64,000 bases of DNA from Ficedula albicollis (taxonomy: Eukaryota; Chordata; Aves; Passeriformes; Muscicapidae): the NCBI RefSeq assembly GCF_000247815.1, contig NC_021677.1, forward strand, positions 60,203,762 through 60,267,761, written 5' to 3'. How positions within the stretch are numbered: the first letter of the stretch is position 1; the number at the start of each line of letters is the position of its first letter. Below the pieces are notes generated by a model. That model saw nothing but the letters and a program-made list of their open reading frames with translations. It made no database searches and had not been told where the DNA came from. Positions 44,085-58,104 of this stretch are shown here, piece after piece. A program made the position numbers and the translations under genes.

Positions 44085-44622
44085 TTTTTACTCATGATTG
44101 AAGCATGAGACTTGGATTTTTGTGTTTGGATTAGTTGTTTATTAATTTTTATTTACAGTACAGAGTGTTTTGTAATATTTTTAGCTAATAAGCTAAAAGT
44201 AAAAAAAAGTTGGTGTATTGTTAGTTACAAGGTTTTTAAAAGCTGAATTATTTAATTAAAAGCTAATATTTATATTACTTATATTTTTGATCTGATAACT
44301 AAACACCTGTGAATTTTTATCTAACTAAAAACTACTACTTAAAATCAAGGAGAAGGAACAAGGAAGAAGAAAGAACAAGAAGGAAGAAGAAGTCACTGTT
44401 TAAGAACCTTCAGAATTATTACTATATTTTAAAACTCTAAATTTTAAACCATTTACCATGTGAAATCACACACTTCTGTTTTAACTACACACCAGTGATT
44501 CCAACTCCATTACTTAAATTTGGAAGTTTTCTTCAAGGCTTCAAATCAAAAGCAGTGTTCTTTTGAGGGTGAGTGTCAGAAAGCACAGAAAATTCAAAAT
44601 CACAGGCTTCAGGGTTCCAACA
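44085..44622 (-). mobile_element. Solo LTR, copy C (endogenous retrovirus)
   Basis: The reverse complement aligns with copies A and B: TGTTGGAACCCTGAAGCCTG at its 5' end (44622 leftwards), then TTTCTGTGCTTTCTGACACT, ACTGCTTTTGATTTGAAGCC, AACTTCCAAATTTAAGTAAT, TAACAAGG/CTTGTAACTA-type sequence, CTCTGTACTGTAAATAAAAATTAATAAAC and the poly(A) signal (TTTATT on + at 44138-44143). A strand-biased GAAGGAAGAAG tract at about 44345-44390 corresponds to the CTTCTTCC tract of the others. It is more AT-rich, so probably older. Confidence 0.75.
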
Positions 44623-46589
44623 CCTGAATTTTTACCTTTGGTTAGTGTGAGCTACACAGGCTTAGCCAAACTCTGGCTGTCTCATTTCTCCTGGCAGCCT
44701 GTTCTGGTGTGGGCTGGTTGTGAAGTGCAGCAGAAGATGTTTGGTGATGGTAATTTAGGCTACAAGAACAGAGATGGTCTAGGTGACTAAACCTAATTAT
44801 TGATTTTTATGGTGCTGTGAACCCTGCCCAGCCCAGGACAGCTCTTAGTCCTGTTTGAGTGTCCCCTCATGCTGTGACAGTGACACAGCAAGGGTGAGGG
44901 AGGCAGGAGAACAGGAGGCAGACATATCTCCACTCATTCTCAGCTGGGGACTGCTCCTGGCAAAATCCTTTTCCTTAGTGAGCAGCAGTGAAGGTGCTGC
45001 TGAGAGCTGAAGAACTGAAGAGACTCCTGGGTCAGAGCTTGAGGTCACCTCCTGAGCCCCACAGGGATGAAATGCCATTCTTAAACAGATCAAGGTCCAG
45101 TTTAATCCTGGCTGAGGTTTGTTTTCTGGGGAAGAGGCAGTGCTGTCCTGCTATTCCACTTATCCAGGCAGCTCCATGCCCTCTGTGATCTCACACATTG
45201 AAACCTTCCTCTAATTCCCAGTCTAAATAAGATCAAGGTTCTCTCATGCTCATGTGCATCACTGTCCTTTGGCATCAGTAATTTCTCCCTGAAGGCATTA
45301 AATCCTTACAGCAGATCTGTCCCCTCCCAGCCTTGGTTTGTTCAGGCTGGGGAATTACTGTTTACGTGCTGTCCTACCCCATCAATCCCTGGGACAAAGC
45401 ATGATCCCACTTCTCAAAGAGCTGTTGGCTCTCTGAGGCTGCTGTAATAGGAGCCCACTTAGCTTTGCTCTCCACCAGCTCCTGCACTATTCCCTGAACG
45501 GAGCCACTTTGGTCAGTGAGAGTGCAGAGCTGGGCTCAATGTCAGAGTGACATCCAGTGGAGGAGCAGTGGAGCATCTCCATGACAAACCCACCTGGCAG
45601 CATCTCGCCTGTCACTGCCTTCAATTCATTTTCTCCTTGCTCCACTGAGCAGGGCAAAAAACTTGCCAAGGCCAAAGTGTGGTGAGTGAAATGGGTTTTG
45701 TTGTGAGACCTGTTCAGCACTCTTCAGCTTCCTTACAACCACAGGTGACTCCTGTGATGCCGGGGACTGGCACCTGTCCTGCTGAAAGCAATGCACTCCT
45801 GATTTACTGAAATGGTGCTCTCAGGAAACCAAGGGTGGATCTGCTGGGAGCACTGGGGTCTCAGGCCCAGCTGTTCAGGTCTGAGTATCATCTCCACGGA
45901 CTGGCAGCAGCTCTGATGATCCACACTGACTGCCTGTGCCAGATAAACCCCCTTTTCTCAGTTATTCTCTGCAAAAGAACAGTGACTTTGGCTGATCTGG
46001 CAGCAGAACAAAATGGATTACTGTAATAAATCATAACTGGGAGAGGACAGGCCCCCATAATTTGGCCACTTAATGTTTAACTTCAAGTTGGAAGGGGTGG
46101 GAGCAAGCAAGAGATGATTTGAGAATTTTTCTGCCCATATTAAATATATGGTGGGCAAAATGAACATTTCTTTCCCAATTCCACATGGTTCCCATTTTTT
46201 TTCCCCCAAGAGCCATCAGCAGCAGTGCCTGGCATTCACTCCTTTCTCTTGCCCCACTTGCAGGGTTTGATCACCAGGACATTTCACCCCATGGGCTGTA
46301 ATGACTCCTGATGCTGGGCAGGCAGCAGCTGCTGCTTCAATCCCACGGCAAGCAGAAGGAGAAATTTCAATTATTGACCCCTAAATTGTGATGACTTTTT
46401 ATTTTCATCATCATCATTTTAATTCTCGAGAGTAGATGTTGAGCTTGTGGGTTCTGGAGGACTTTGGGGATCCTGGGGGAACCTTTGACCAGGAAGGTTT
46501 TTCCCACCTTTTCCAGATGTCTTAGAGCCAAACACGAGAAGAGCTTGGCTCACTGGAGGAATCACCAAGTGTTTAAGGTAATTTGAAAT
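44623..46589. other. Intergenic unique sequence; no gene seen
   Basis: Moderate GC with no recognised exon or repeat. Short opposing open frames are chance. Confidence 0.5.
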
Positions 46590-47300
46590 TGTTTATCTGC
46601 CAGTGCTCTTGACAGCAATCAAGCACAATAGAAAATAAAGAAATAAATAGAAATCCCGTAGCCATGGAAGCACACTTTAGATCAGATTTCTATTTGCATG
46701 CTTCATACATATACATAAAACATATTTCATGTACCAAGTTAAATAATGCACAATGCTTAAACTATTCTTACTTTTTATCCTTTGGTTATTGTAATTACAA
46801 GTAATTTTGTGAAGGATTTTCTATTTTTAAGAAATCACACTTTTGTACTTGATCCAGCTAACAGGATTTTCTTACATTACTTCATAAAGAGACCATCTTT
46901 AAACTTCTAATGTTATTTCTTATTCATTAGTACATATGCCTGTAGGGTATGTTCATAAATGGGTTAAAGTTACAAAGTTATGCTTATAAAAGCTCATGGT
47001 AATTTGGAGTATCAGGAGGATTTATTAATTTTGAAATCTTAAAAGAGCAAAAGCTAAAATGAGATTGGATTAAGTATATTCTTGCATGCAGTTATTCTAA
47101 ACACCCTTAAGGACCGCAGACTAACTTACAGAGGACATTATGCAAATATGAATATATCTCTAAGTGCCTCATAGGCTTGCTGATGTAATATTTTACATGG
47201 TTAGTTAAGTACATCAAGTGAAAGGTTTGACCTTGATATACTGTAAAAGGTACTTATCCCACAACACCCAATTGTTTTCGGTGCCATTGTGAAATGCATC
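46590..47300. promoter_or_regulatory. Best candidate conserved non-coding element (POU/homeodomain-rich)
   Basis: A repeat-free AT-rich block with two perfect POU octamers in opposite orientation (ATTTGCAT at 46692-46699 and ATGCAAAT at 47140-47147), GTAATTACAAGTAATT at 46791-46806, and ATTGT-type SOX cores. This combination is common in neural and sensory enhancers. Its place in the presumed OTX2-EXOC5 interval is suggestive. No conservation test was possible. Confidence 0.35.
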
Positions 47301-50509
<3,209 letters not shown>

Positions 50510-50945
50510 CTGGAGAATGTCCAGGGAAGGGAACAGAGCTGGGGAAGGGTCTGGAGCACCAGGAGAGGCTGAGGGAGCTGGGAAGGGGCTCAGCCTGGAG
50601 AAAAGGAGGCTCAGGGGGAACCTTGTGGCTCTGCACAACTCCCTGGCAAGAGGGGACAGCCGGGGGGAATTTGGGATCCGCTCCATGGAACAGGGACAGG
50701 AGAGGGAACAGCCTCAAGCTGCACTAGGACAGGTTTAGATTGGATATCAGGGAAAAATTTCCTCACTGAAAGGAATGCCCAGCCCTGACACCAGCTGCCC
50801 AGGGCAGTGCTGGAGCCACCTTCCCTCAGTGCGTGGATGTGGCACTTGGGGCCATGATTTAGTGTTGGTTTGGCAGAGCTGGAAGAATGGTTGGACTCAG
50901 CCTTAGAGGGTTTTCCCAGCCTTAATGGCTCTGTGGCTCTGCATT
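50510..50945 (+). mobile_element. CR1 LINE 3' fragment
   Basis: GGCTGGAGAATGTCCAGGGA, GAGCTGGGGAAGGGTCTGGA, GCTCAGCCTGGAGAAAAGGA, CTGCACAACTCCCTGGCAAG, TTTAGATTGGATATCAGGGA, TGGATGTGGCACTTGGGGCC and TTGGACTCAGCCTTAGAGGG, ending in AATGGCTCTGTGGCTCTG, are in CR1 sense order. It closely resembles 36063-36470. Confidence 0.93.
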
Positions 50946-53900
50946 CAGAGAGGTCTGGGGCAGATGAGCCCCAGCTGCACACAGGCAGGGAGTGAGCACA
51001 GAATGTGTGCCAGGCTGGCATTCACACCTGGGCCAGTCACCTGTGCTGTGCTGGGGTTGGGGGCAAAGGGGCTTTTGGGGCGCCACTTCATTGACTAGAT
51101 TTGGATAGCTGCTGTAAGAAAAAGTGAATTGCACCCTGTGCTCCACTGATTTTCCTGGCTGGGTCTTCAGTGGCTTGAGAGAGAACCCAAAATGCTCAGC
51201 TCAGATGTACCCATGCTCACAGGGCAGATGAAATAGATCTCTGTAATCTAATCTTTGAGCACTAACCAGATTATTTCAATGTGGTGTGAAGATCTTAATT
51301 TTTTAAACTCATATAATTAAATTTTTAAAATTAAACTTCAAACATATTTTGAATCGAAGCATTAGTTTCAAACTGAAGAACCAAAACATTTGGTTTGCAA
51401 AGTATTGACAAAACATTTTGCATTGCCTTAAATTGCTGTGCAGTTAATTTGACCACAGTTTGTCTTTCATGAAAGGTGTGTTGAGCACAAACAGCCTCTG
51501 GCTCTGCTCATTTCTTCTGTTTCCAAGGTCAATGTCTGCAAATGTTTCTCTCTTTTCTGTCTCTTATTCCCATCCTCCAATCTCAGGTCCTCTTCTGGCT
51601 GTGTCCAGGTTAATAATCTCTAATGAGAGATGTGTTCTGCACCAAACCTGTCTTAGGCTGCATCCAGCTTGGATCCTTCTACACCAACCTATATCAACAT
51701 AGAATATAATTTTATTTTTCTTGAATCAGCCTCAAAAACTCCTCATGTCTCCTGACTGTGGTTTTGCTGCAACAGGCAATCTGTTGTGTGCAGGAGTAGG
51801 ATTGTTGCCTCTTTCTTGGATAAGAGAAAAAAACCTGGTGGTTGCACAACAGCTCATCTGTGATGTCAGTGCAGGACATGGAAAACTGGTCAGGGGAGCT
51901 GCCAGGTGTGGGAGTGATATGAAGGTACAGCTGAAATTTAATTTCCTCCAGAACCATTCTCCACAAGCTGTGCAAACTTTCCTTGGCTAAACAAATACAC
52001 TTAAAGACAAAGATTTCCCATTTTCCTAGAAATACTCGTGGTAACAACTGCCTGTGCTTTCTCTCCTGGAGCCTTAACAAACGGTCTGCACATTTGCATT
52101 TTCTCTAATGGTCTCAGCAGTAAACTTCCTTCCAAAAAGAGGGGAAAAAAGGAAATCTTGTGCTCCCTGAATGCAGAAAGAAATTACACATTCTGTCTCT
52201 GTCTCTCATACATACAGATACACAATTTAGTACTTTACATCTTCAAAGCACTTGCTCAAACAGGGACTAAATTGTGTTTGTAAACTCTCGCTTTGGGAGA
52301 CAAGTTCAAATGGGGCTTAAGTCCCAAATGGAATGTTGATGGTCTCAGTCAAGTTCCTAGTGGACATTTGCCACAAAAGCACAGCACTCTTAGCTTGTAT
52401 TGATAACAGTTGGTATTACTGCTCTGTGATCAGCACAGCCCCCTTCAAAGACATTTTGTGCGAAGCACTGGGTCTACACAGAATTAAAGTCCTGCCCTGC
52501 CTCAAAATGTGAACAAAAAAAAGAAAAAAAAATAGGAGAAATTTTCTGCTCCTATTTCTGTTTTGCAAAGGAGAATCCAGGGGCTGCAGCCCACGAATAC
52601 AGTTAAGCTGATGGTTACTGCTGTCCCAGTTCAGTACCTATTTTGCTAAATTCGAGGTAAAATGATGAAGTGGTGCCAGTGTTAAAGGCAGGGACAGAAC
52701 CCAGCTCTCACCAGCCCTTAGAAATTGTGTTAACTGGAAGGTTACCCTTCCTCTCCAAATGGAGTTTAATGAATATAACACACTTCAATAGGTGTATTCA
52801 TAAGAAGTTACCCATTATGGATGTAATGCAAGAGTTTTTCTCTCTTGGAAATCGGTTACTCTTACTGGCCATTTCCTGGTCAGGTTTTGATGAGTCCCTT
52901 TCAGGCACAGTTCCCATTGAAATAGGTTTGCCTGAATGAGGACTTAAGGAACAACTGAATAAAGACCTCTATAATTGCTCTATAATGATTAAATGGTTCC
53001 CATGAGCAAGGCAGTTCAGAAAGACGTGCTTTCACTTAGCAACATCCGTGCTGCCAAAATGAAATCAGTGCCACAACCGCTGCAGGCAGGACTCAATTCA
53101 CTGCTGCTGCTGCTGGGATTGTGGCAGGGCAGAGGCTGGACAGGAGCAGCCCAGGAGATGGTAGACCCTGTGCAAACACACTGTGCATGGCAGCCCGAGT
53201 CCACATGTCTTGGGATTCCAATCCAGCTTCCCTCTGTGCTGGTGAGGTGTCCTTTTGGAACAGGTTCATTACTTTGGCTTATTTTTGCCCCACTTGTTCT
53301 GCTCTTGAAATGGTTCTTTGGGTAAGGATGCTGTGGTTTGAGGCAATGTTTCTTCACAAAGGTTGGGCTGGAGACAAGATATCTGTATCTATATAGAGAT
53401 ACATACATATACATAAACTTTATTTTGAGGTGAGATGAAAACTGTTCCTACAGGAATGGCCGATTCTTCAGGCCCTGTGAGTTTATCCAAAAAACTCCAT
53501 TATTTGATTTTTTCAGTCTCTCAGCGTGTTGTTCCATCATTTGCTGATTTTTAAATTTCCGTACTATGACTCATGAGTGCAGGCAAGAGTTGCACTGAGG
53601 TGTTTAATAATGGAAAGAAGAATGCAGGAGGTGGTGAATATGATCTGTTACAAAGCAACAAGAGGCCACAGAACTGAGCAATCTTCTTGGGGCTCCCAAG
53701 AGCATCCTCTTGTCCTTGTGCATCTTCCCTGGGGTTTTTGAGGCTGTTTGTTGGAAGTCTGGAGATTCCCTCAGCTTGTTTTGGAATGCCCAGCCCCAAT
53801 CTGGGCACCCAGGGCACAGCTCAATGTCATCCAGTGAAAACTTGCACCCCAGCAGTGAAAATGGCAATGCTCTGAGTCAAACCATCTTTGGAGACTTCCC

Positions 53901-55005
53901 TTGAAATCATGGCTGTGTTAAACAATGGAGGGGAATCTCTTGGAAATGAGTTCATAAAAATCAGCTCTGCATTGTCAGCTGTAAAGGGAGAGGAGTGTTT
54001 TGATCCTCAGGGCCCTATTCTAATCTCAGATGCACAGCGTGCATTACCATATAGCTTAAAAAAGCAGATATTTCTGAGATGATATGTGGGATTCTGTGCA
54101 AACCTCTCAGAGAAACCAATATCCTTCAGGAGCTTTTCATGCTCAAACTCAAACACTCCCAGGCAGGATATGGGCCCCTGGTAGCGTGTTTTTGGCTAAG
54201 GGGTAAAAGAGGGGAGGAGGAAATCAAAGAGAAGCTGAGGTGGAGAAGCAGAATGTGCCAGAACTGGAGCTGGAACTTGTGAGCAGCCCTTGACTTCTGG
54301 GAGGGAGGTGTGGTGGGGTGTCTATCCCATGGTAATGTAAATGAGATAACACTGGAATATGAGACCAGAGAGGGTATTGAGTCTTACAGGGCTACTGAGA
54401 CAGATAACATTTTTTAAGAGGCACTGAGGGTTGGTTTGTTTGGTTTTTTTGGTTGTTATTTTTTGTTGTTGTTGCTGTTATTGGTAATCTTAGCCTGTAA
54501 CAGGAACGGGTCATTTGGGCCATTCAAACCAGAATCCATTGGTGTCAACACCCAGCTGGTGCCTGACCTCAGTCTAGCTGGTGGAAAAGAGCACCACAAA
54601 CCCATCCTGGCAGCAGGAGGTGCTGAGCAACCACAGAGACACAGGGCCAGAAGGAACCTCAGGGGCTGATAGAATCAGTGCCCAGACACCTCTTCTGTCC
54701 CTGATTGTCTCCTCACAGAGCAATCCCACTGGGTGTGTGCCCCTTTGGGAGCTGGAGGGGCTCAGGAGTGGGGGGCAGCAGTGCCTCCCCACAGCACTGT
54801 GCTGCAGGATGGGGCTGGGCCAGCCAGCTGTGGGGTGCAGGGTTTTTTGGCAGCCTGGCCAGCGGCGCTTGCTAACTTTTCTCCAGGATCTGCAGAGCAG
54901 CACTGCCAAGTGGCACAGGTCTGGCTGGCAGCCCTGGGATGCTGCCTGCCAGGGGAGCTGCACTCCAGCTGGGCCAGAGCCAAACGCTGCCTGTGGCAGC
55001 TGGAA
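50946..55005. other. Intergenic unique sequence; no gene seen
   Basis: About 4 kb with no recognised transposon or exon. AT-rich TAATTAAATTTTTAAAATTAAAC lies around 51310-51345 and an ATAC/ATAT-rich patch at 53378-53420. The 232-codon frame at 54581-55279 runs into the CR1 below and has no domain. Confidence 0.5.
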
Positions 55006-55306
55006 CACAGAATCAAAGAATCACAGAATGCTTGGGGTTGGAAGGGACCTCCAAGACCATCCTGTTCCATCCCCCTGCCAAGGGCAGGGACACCTTCCAC
55101 CAGACCAGGTTGCTCCAAGCCTCATCCAACCTGGTTTTGAACACTTCCAGGGATGGAGCAGCCACAGTTCTCCGGGAAACCTATTCCATTGTTTCAGCAT
55201 CCTCAGAGTAAGGAATTTCTCCCTAACTTCTGACCTAACCCTGCTCTCTGTCAGTAAAGCCATTCCCGTTGTCCTGTGACTCCATGCCCTTTATCAAAAG
55301 TCTGTT
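55006..55306 (-). mobile_element. CR1 LINE 3' end with terminal CACAGAATCA repeats
   Basis: CACAGAATCAAAGAATCACA then GAATGCTTGGGGTTGGAAGG, GACCTCCAAGACCATCCTGT, CCACCAGACCAGGTTGCTCC and AAGCCATTCCCGTTGTCCTG. The leading repeats are the reverse complement of the CR1 terminal ATTCTGTGA repeats, so the 3' end is complete. Confidence 0.95.
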
Positions 55307-55550
55307 AACAGCCAGGCTTGCAGGGGTTAACTGAGGATGTTGGTGACTATATGGTAGCACTACCTGTTTAGGAAAAGTTCTGCATAACACTGTGTGGAGC
55401 TCTAAAAAGATTGTGAGACTTCCCCCTTAATGGGGAAAAGCTCAAGGCAGTGCGCAGCCCCCTCGTTTCTTTGTCTGGGTGGTCAGACGTGGCTCTGTGC
55501 ACCTGAGAGCTGCTCGCCTCATTTTCACACTGCTGCTTGGGCTGAGATGG

Positions 55551-55805
55551 GAATCACAGAATAATTTTGGTTGGAAAAGGCCTCCAAGATCATCGAGTCC
55601 AAATTTTCTTCCAGCACTGCCACACCCCAGTGCCACATCCCCAGTGTTACATCCACATATCATTTAAATCCCTCCAGGGCTGGTGACTCCATCACTGCCT
55701 TGGGCAGCTTTTTCCAGTCTTGACAATCTTTTTCTGTGAAGATATTTTTTCCTAAACCAACCTAAACCTCCCTGGTGCAACCTGAAGCTCTCCTGAACCT
55801 GGAGA
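55551..55805 (-). mobile_element. CR1 LINE 3' end
   Basis: ATCACAGAATAATTTTGGTT, GGAAAAGGCCTCCAAGATCA, TCGAGTCCAAATTTTC, AAATCCCTCCAGGGCTGGTG and TAAACCTCCCTGGTGCAACC are in reverse-complement CR1 order. It is a different CR1 subfamily from the neighbour at 55006, resembling 188-540. Confidence 0.93.
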
Positions 55806-56381
55806 GGAAACTGATATGATGCTTTTCCAGGTAGCAGCTGATTTAAAGGTGTGCAGGAATCCCCTGCAGCAGCAGGATGCTCTTCCTGCTCCATTGTGGT
55901 GGTTTCTAAAGGTTTCCTGAAATTTTTATATGCTCTAAATTTTTTTTCTTATAGTTTCTCATCATAAAATTTCTCTTTGTACCATTTAAAATTAAACCTG
56001 TTTTACCTTCCTCCTAATCCTATCTCACAGTAAAAAATTTTAAAATAATAACCCCAAAATCACTGTTAATCCATGTTAACCCATTTTTGGATTTTTGGCT
56101 TTTGGCAATCACCCTTGAGTGGGACAGGAACCAAACACAGAAAGAGCACAGTGGTGGCAGCTCCAGGTTTGTAGCTGAAATGAAGTTTGCATTTCTTGGG
56201 TAACTAAAATGTGGGGGGAAAAAAAATCTCTGTTCAGAGGAGCTGTAGCAGAGCACATTGGAGGGGGAAGTTTTTTTAAGATTTTATTTCCTTTGCAGGT
56301 TTTCCTCATCCCCAACATAATTTCCCACAAGCACATGCTGGGCCTTTGCCAGCTCCTTTATCTTTCATCTTGGAGCTCTTT
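55806..56381. other. AT-rich stretch before hexamer array; no gene seen
   Basis: TGTGGTGGTTTC at about 55895 resembles the start of some bird LTRs, but no matching 3' end was found. Otherwise AT-rich and non-coding. Confidence 0.4.
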
Positions 56382-56382
56382 A

Positions 56383-56764
56383 CTTTTTCTTTTTCTTTTT
56401 CTTTTCCTTTTCCTTTTCCTTTTCCTTTTCCTTTTCCTTTTCCTTTTCCTTTTCCTTTTCCTTTTCCTTTTCCTTTTCCTTTTCCTTTTCCTTTTCCTTT
56501 TCCTTTTCCTTTTCCTTTTCCTTTTCCTTTTCCTTTTCCTTTTCCTTTTCCTTTTCCTTTTCCTTTTCCTTTTCCTTTTCCTTTTCCTTTTCCTTTTCCT
56601 TTTCCTTTTCCTTTTCCTTTTCCTTTTCCTTTTCCTTTTCCTTTTCCTTTTCCTTTTCCTTTTCCTTTTCCTTTTCCTTTTCCTTTTCCTTTTCCTTTTC
56701 CTTTTCCTTTTCCTTTTCCTTTTCCTTTTCCTTTTCCTTTTCCTTTTCCTTTTCCTTTTCCTTT
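56383..56764. repeat. (TTTTCC)n hexanucleotide array, about 380 bp
   Basis: Roughly 60 near-perfect TTTTCC units, with a few TTTTTC units at the left end. One strand is all pyrimidine, the other all purine. The Leu-Phe, Pro-Phe, Lys-Arg and Lys-Glu frames spanning 56209-56978 are by-products of the repeat. It ends about 105 bp before LTR copy B. Confidence 0.97.
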
Positions 56765-56869
56765 GCAATCCTGGCTGTGGCAGGGAATGTCGAGGTCTGG
56801 CAGGTGCTGGGGTCAGATCCCATCTCTGAGCCTCACTCCTGGAGCTCTCACACAGCCTGGGAGGAGGAA

Positions 56870-57470
56870 TGTTGGAACCCTAAAGCCTGGGAGTTGTGAA
56901 CTTTCTGTGCTTTCTGACACTGACCCCCAGGAGATCACTGCTTTTGACTTGAGGCCTTGGAGAAGCTTCCAAATTTGAGTGATGGAGTTGGGATTCATGG
57001 GTGTGTAGTTAAATAGAAGTGTGTAATATCACATGGTGAAGGGTCTGAAATTTGGGGTTTTAGAATATAGTAATAGGTAGGGGACAAGATTGAGGTTCTT
57101 GGGTGGTGCCTCTTCTTCCTTCTTGTTCCTTCTTCATGGTTTCAGGTAGTTTTTGTTTGGATAGAAAGTTCCAGAGTGCAGGTCACAGGTGTTTGGTTAT
57201 TGGGTCAAAAGTATCAACAATATAGATGTTAGCTTTTAGTTGGATAGTTAGCTTTAAAAGACCTTGTAACTAGCTAGATCTACCAACATTTTCTCACTTT
57301 TAGCTTGTTAGCTAGGAGTGCTGCAGAACTCTCTGTACTATAGAGAAGAATTAATAAACAACTGAGTCCAGACATGAAAAATCCATCCCTCGTGCTTCAG
57401 TCTCTGAGTGAGGGCAGAAGGAAAAAAGAAGACAAGCCAATAATATGTGGTGCAGCTACCAGAGGAAGAC
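56870..57470 (+). mobile_element. Solo LTR, copy B (endogenous retrovirus)
   Basis: TGTTGGAACCCTAAAGCCTG start, then ACTGACCCCCAGGAGATCAC, TTTTGACTTGAGGCCTTGGA, TAGAAGTGTGTAATATCACA, CTTCTTCCTTCTTG, AGACCTTGTAACTAGCTAGA, GAACTCTCTGTACTATAGAG and AATAAA (57353-57358), ending near CAGTCTCTGAGTGAGGGCAG. It is collinear with copy A and the reverse complement of copy C. No internal retroviral genes adjoin it. The 3' end is approximate. Confidence 0.78.
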
Positions 57471-58006
57471 ATGAGCTCTCCCTTTGCATCCTGGAAGAGA
57501 CAGAGCAGATGCTGCTCCTGACCCTCCGGAGAGGAGGGAGCAGAGCCAAGCCCAGGGCTCTGCTTCTCTAAGCCAGGCCTGGGAGATGGATTCAGTGTCA
57601 GAAACTGCTGTCAGGTCTCGGAAATGATCTGGGTGTTTGTCACCTCCAGAGCCAGAAGCTCAGCTTGCCCCAGCAGAATCATCCCTGTGCCATCAGCACA
57701 CCTGGTCTTTGGGAGGGGCCATGGGCTTGTCTCCTGACACTGCTCAAAATTCTTCCTGTCCTGCAAGGTTAAGTTGAGAATAATCCTCATAAAATGGTTT
57801 GTGCTGTGGTGGCTCCTCAAGCCTTGGCTGAGGTGCTGTGTGGCTGGAGGGAGCCTCTCCAACAATCTCTGTGAGATGCACTGAGCTCCCCAGCCAGCAG
57901 TGAGCTGCTGTTGTGCTGTCCCACAGCCAAAGCTGCCGTGGCTTTGACCTTCAGATTCCTTCCTGGGAACTTTGGAGGAAATAAGGGAAAAAACCCAACA
58001 ACAGAA

Positions 58007-58104
58007 AGGTGGATTTTGATGGGAGCTGGGGTTCTGCTCTTCCCTGAGCATTCACAGGGTGGATTTCGATGGGAGCTGGGGTTCTGCTCTTCCCTGAGCA
58101 TTCA
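58007..58104. repeat. 50-bp tandem duplication
   Basis: GGTGGATTTTGATGGGAGCT through CCCTGAGCATTCA (58008-58054) repeats at 58058-58104 with one substitution (TTTTGAT to TTTCGAT). Confidence 0.93.

Noticed and set aside
54581..55279. 232-codon + strand open frame
   Set aside because: Its 3' third is CR1 sequence and the rest shows no domain; overlapping frames on both strands suggest a GC-rich chance frame.
55895..56200. Possible LTR start at TGTGGTGGTTTC
   Set aside because: No matching 3' end, poly(A) signal arrangement or second copy was found in the window.
56209..56978. Leu-Phe, Pro-Phe, Lys-Arg and Lys-Glu repeat proteins on both strands
   Set aside because: All are frame readings of the TTTTCC hexanucleotide array.
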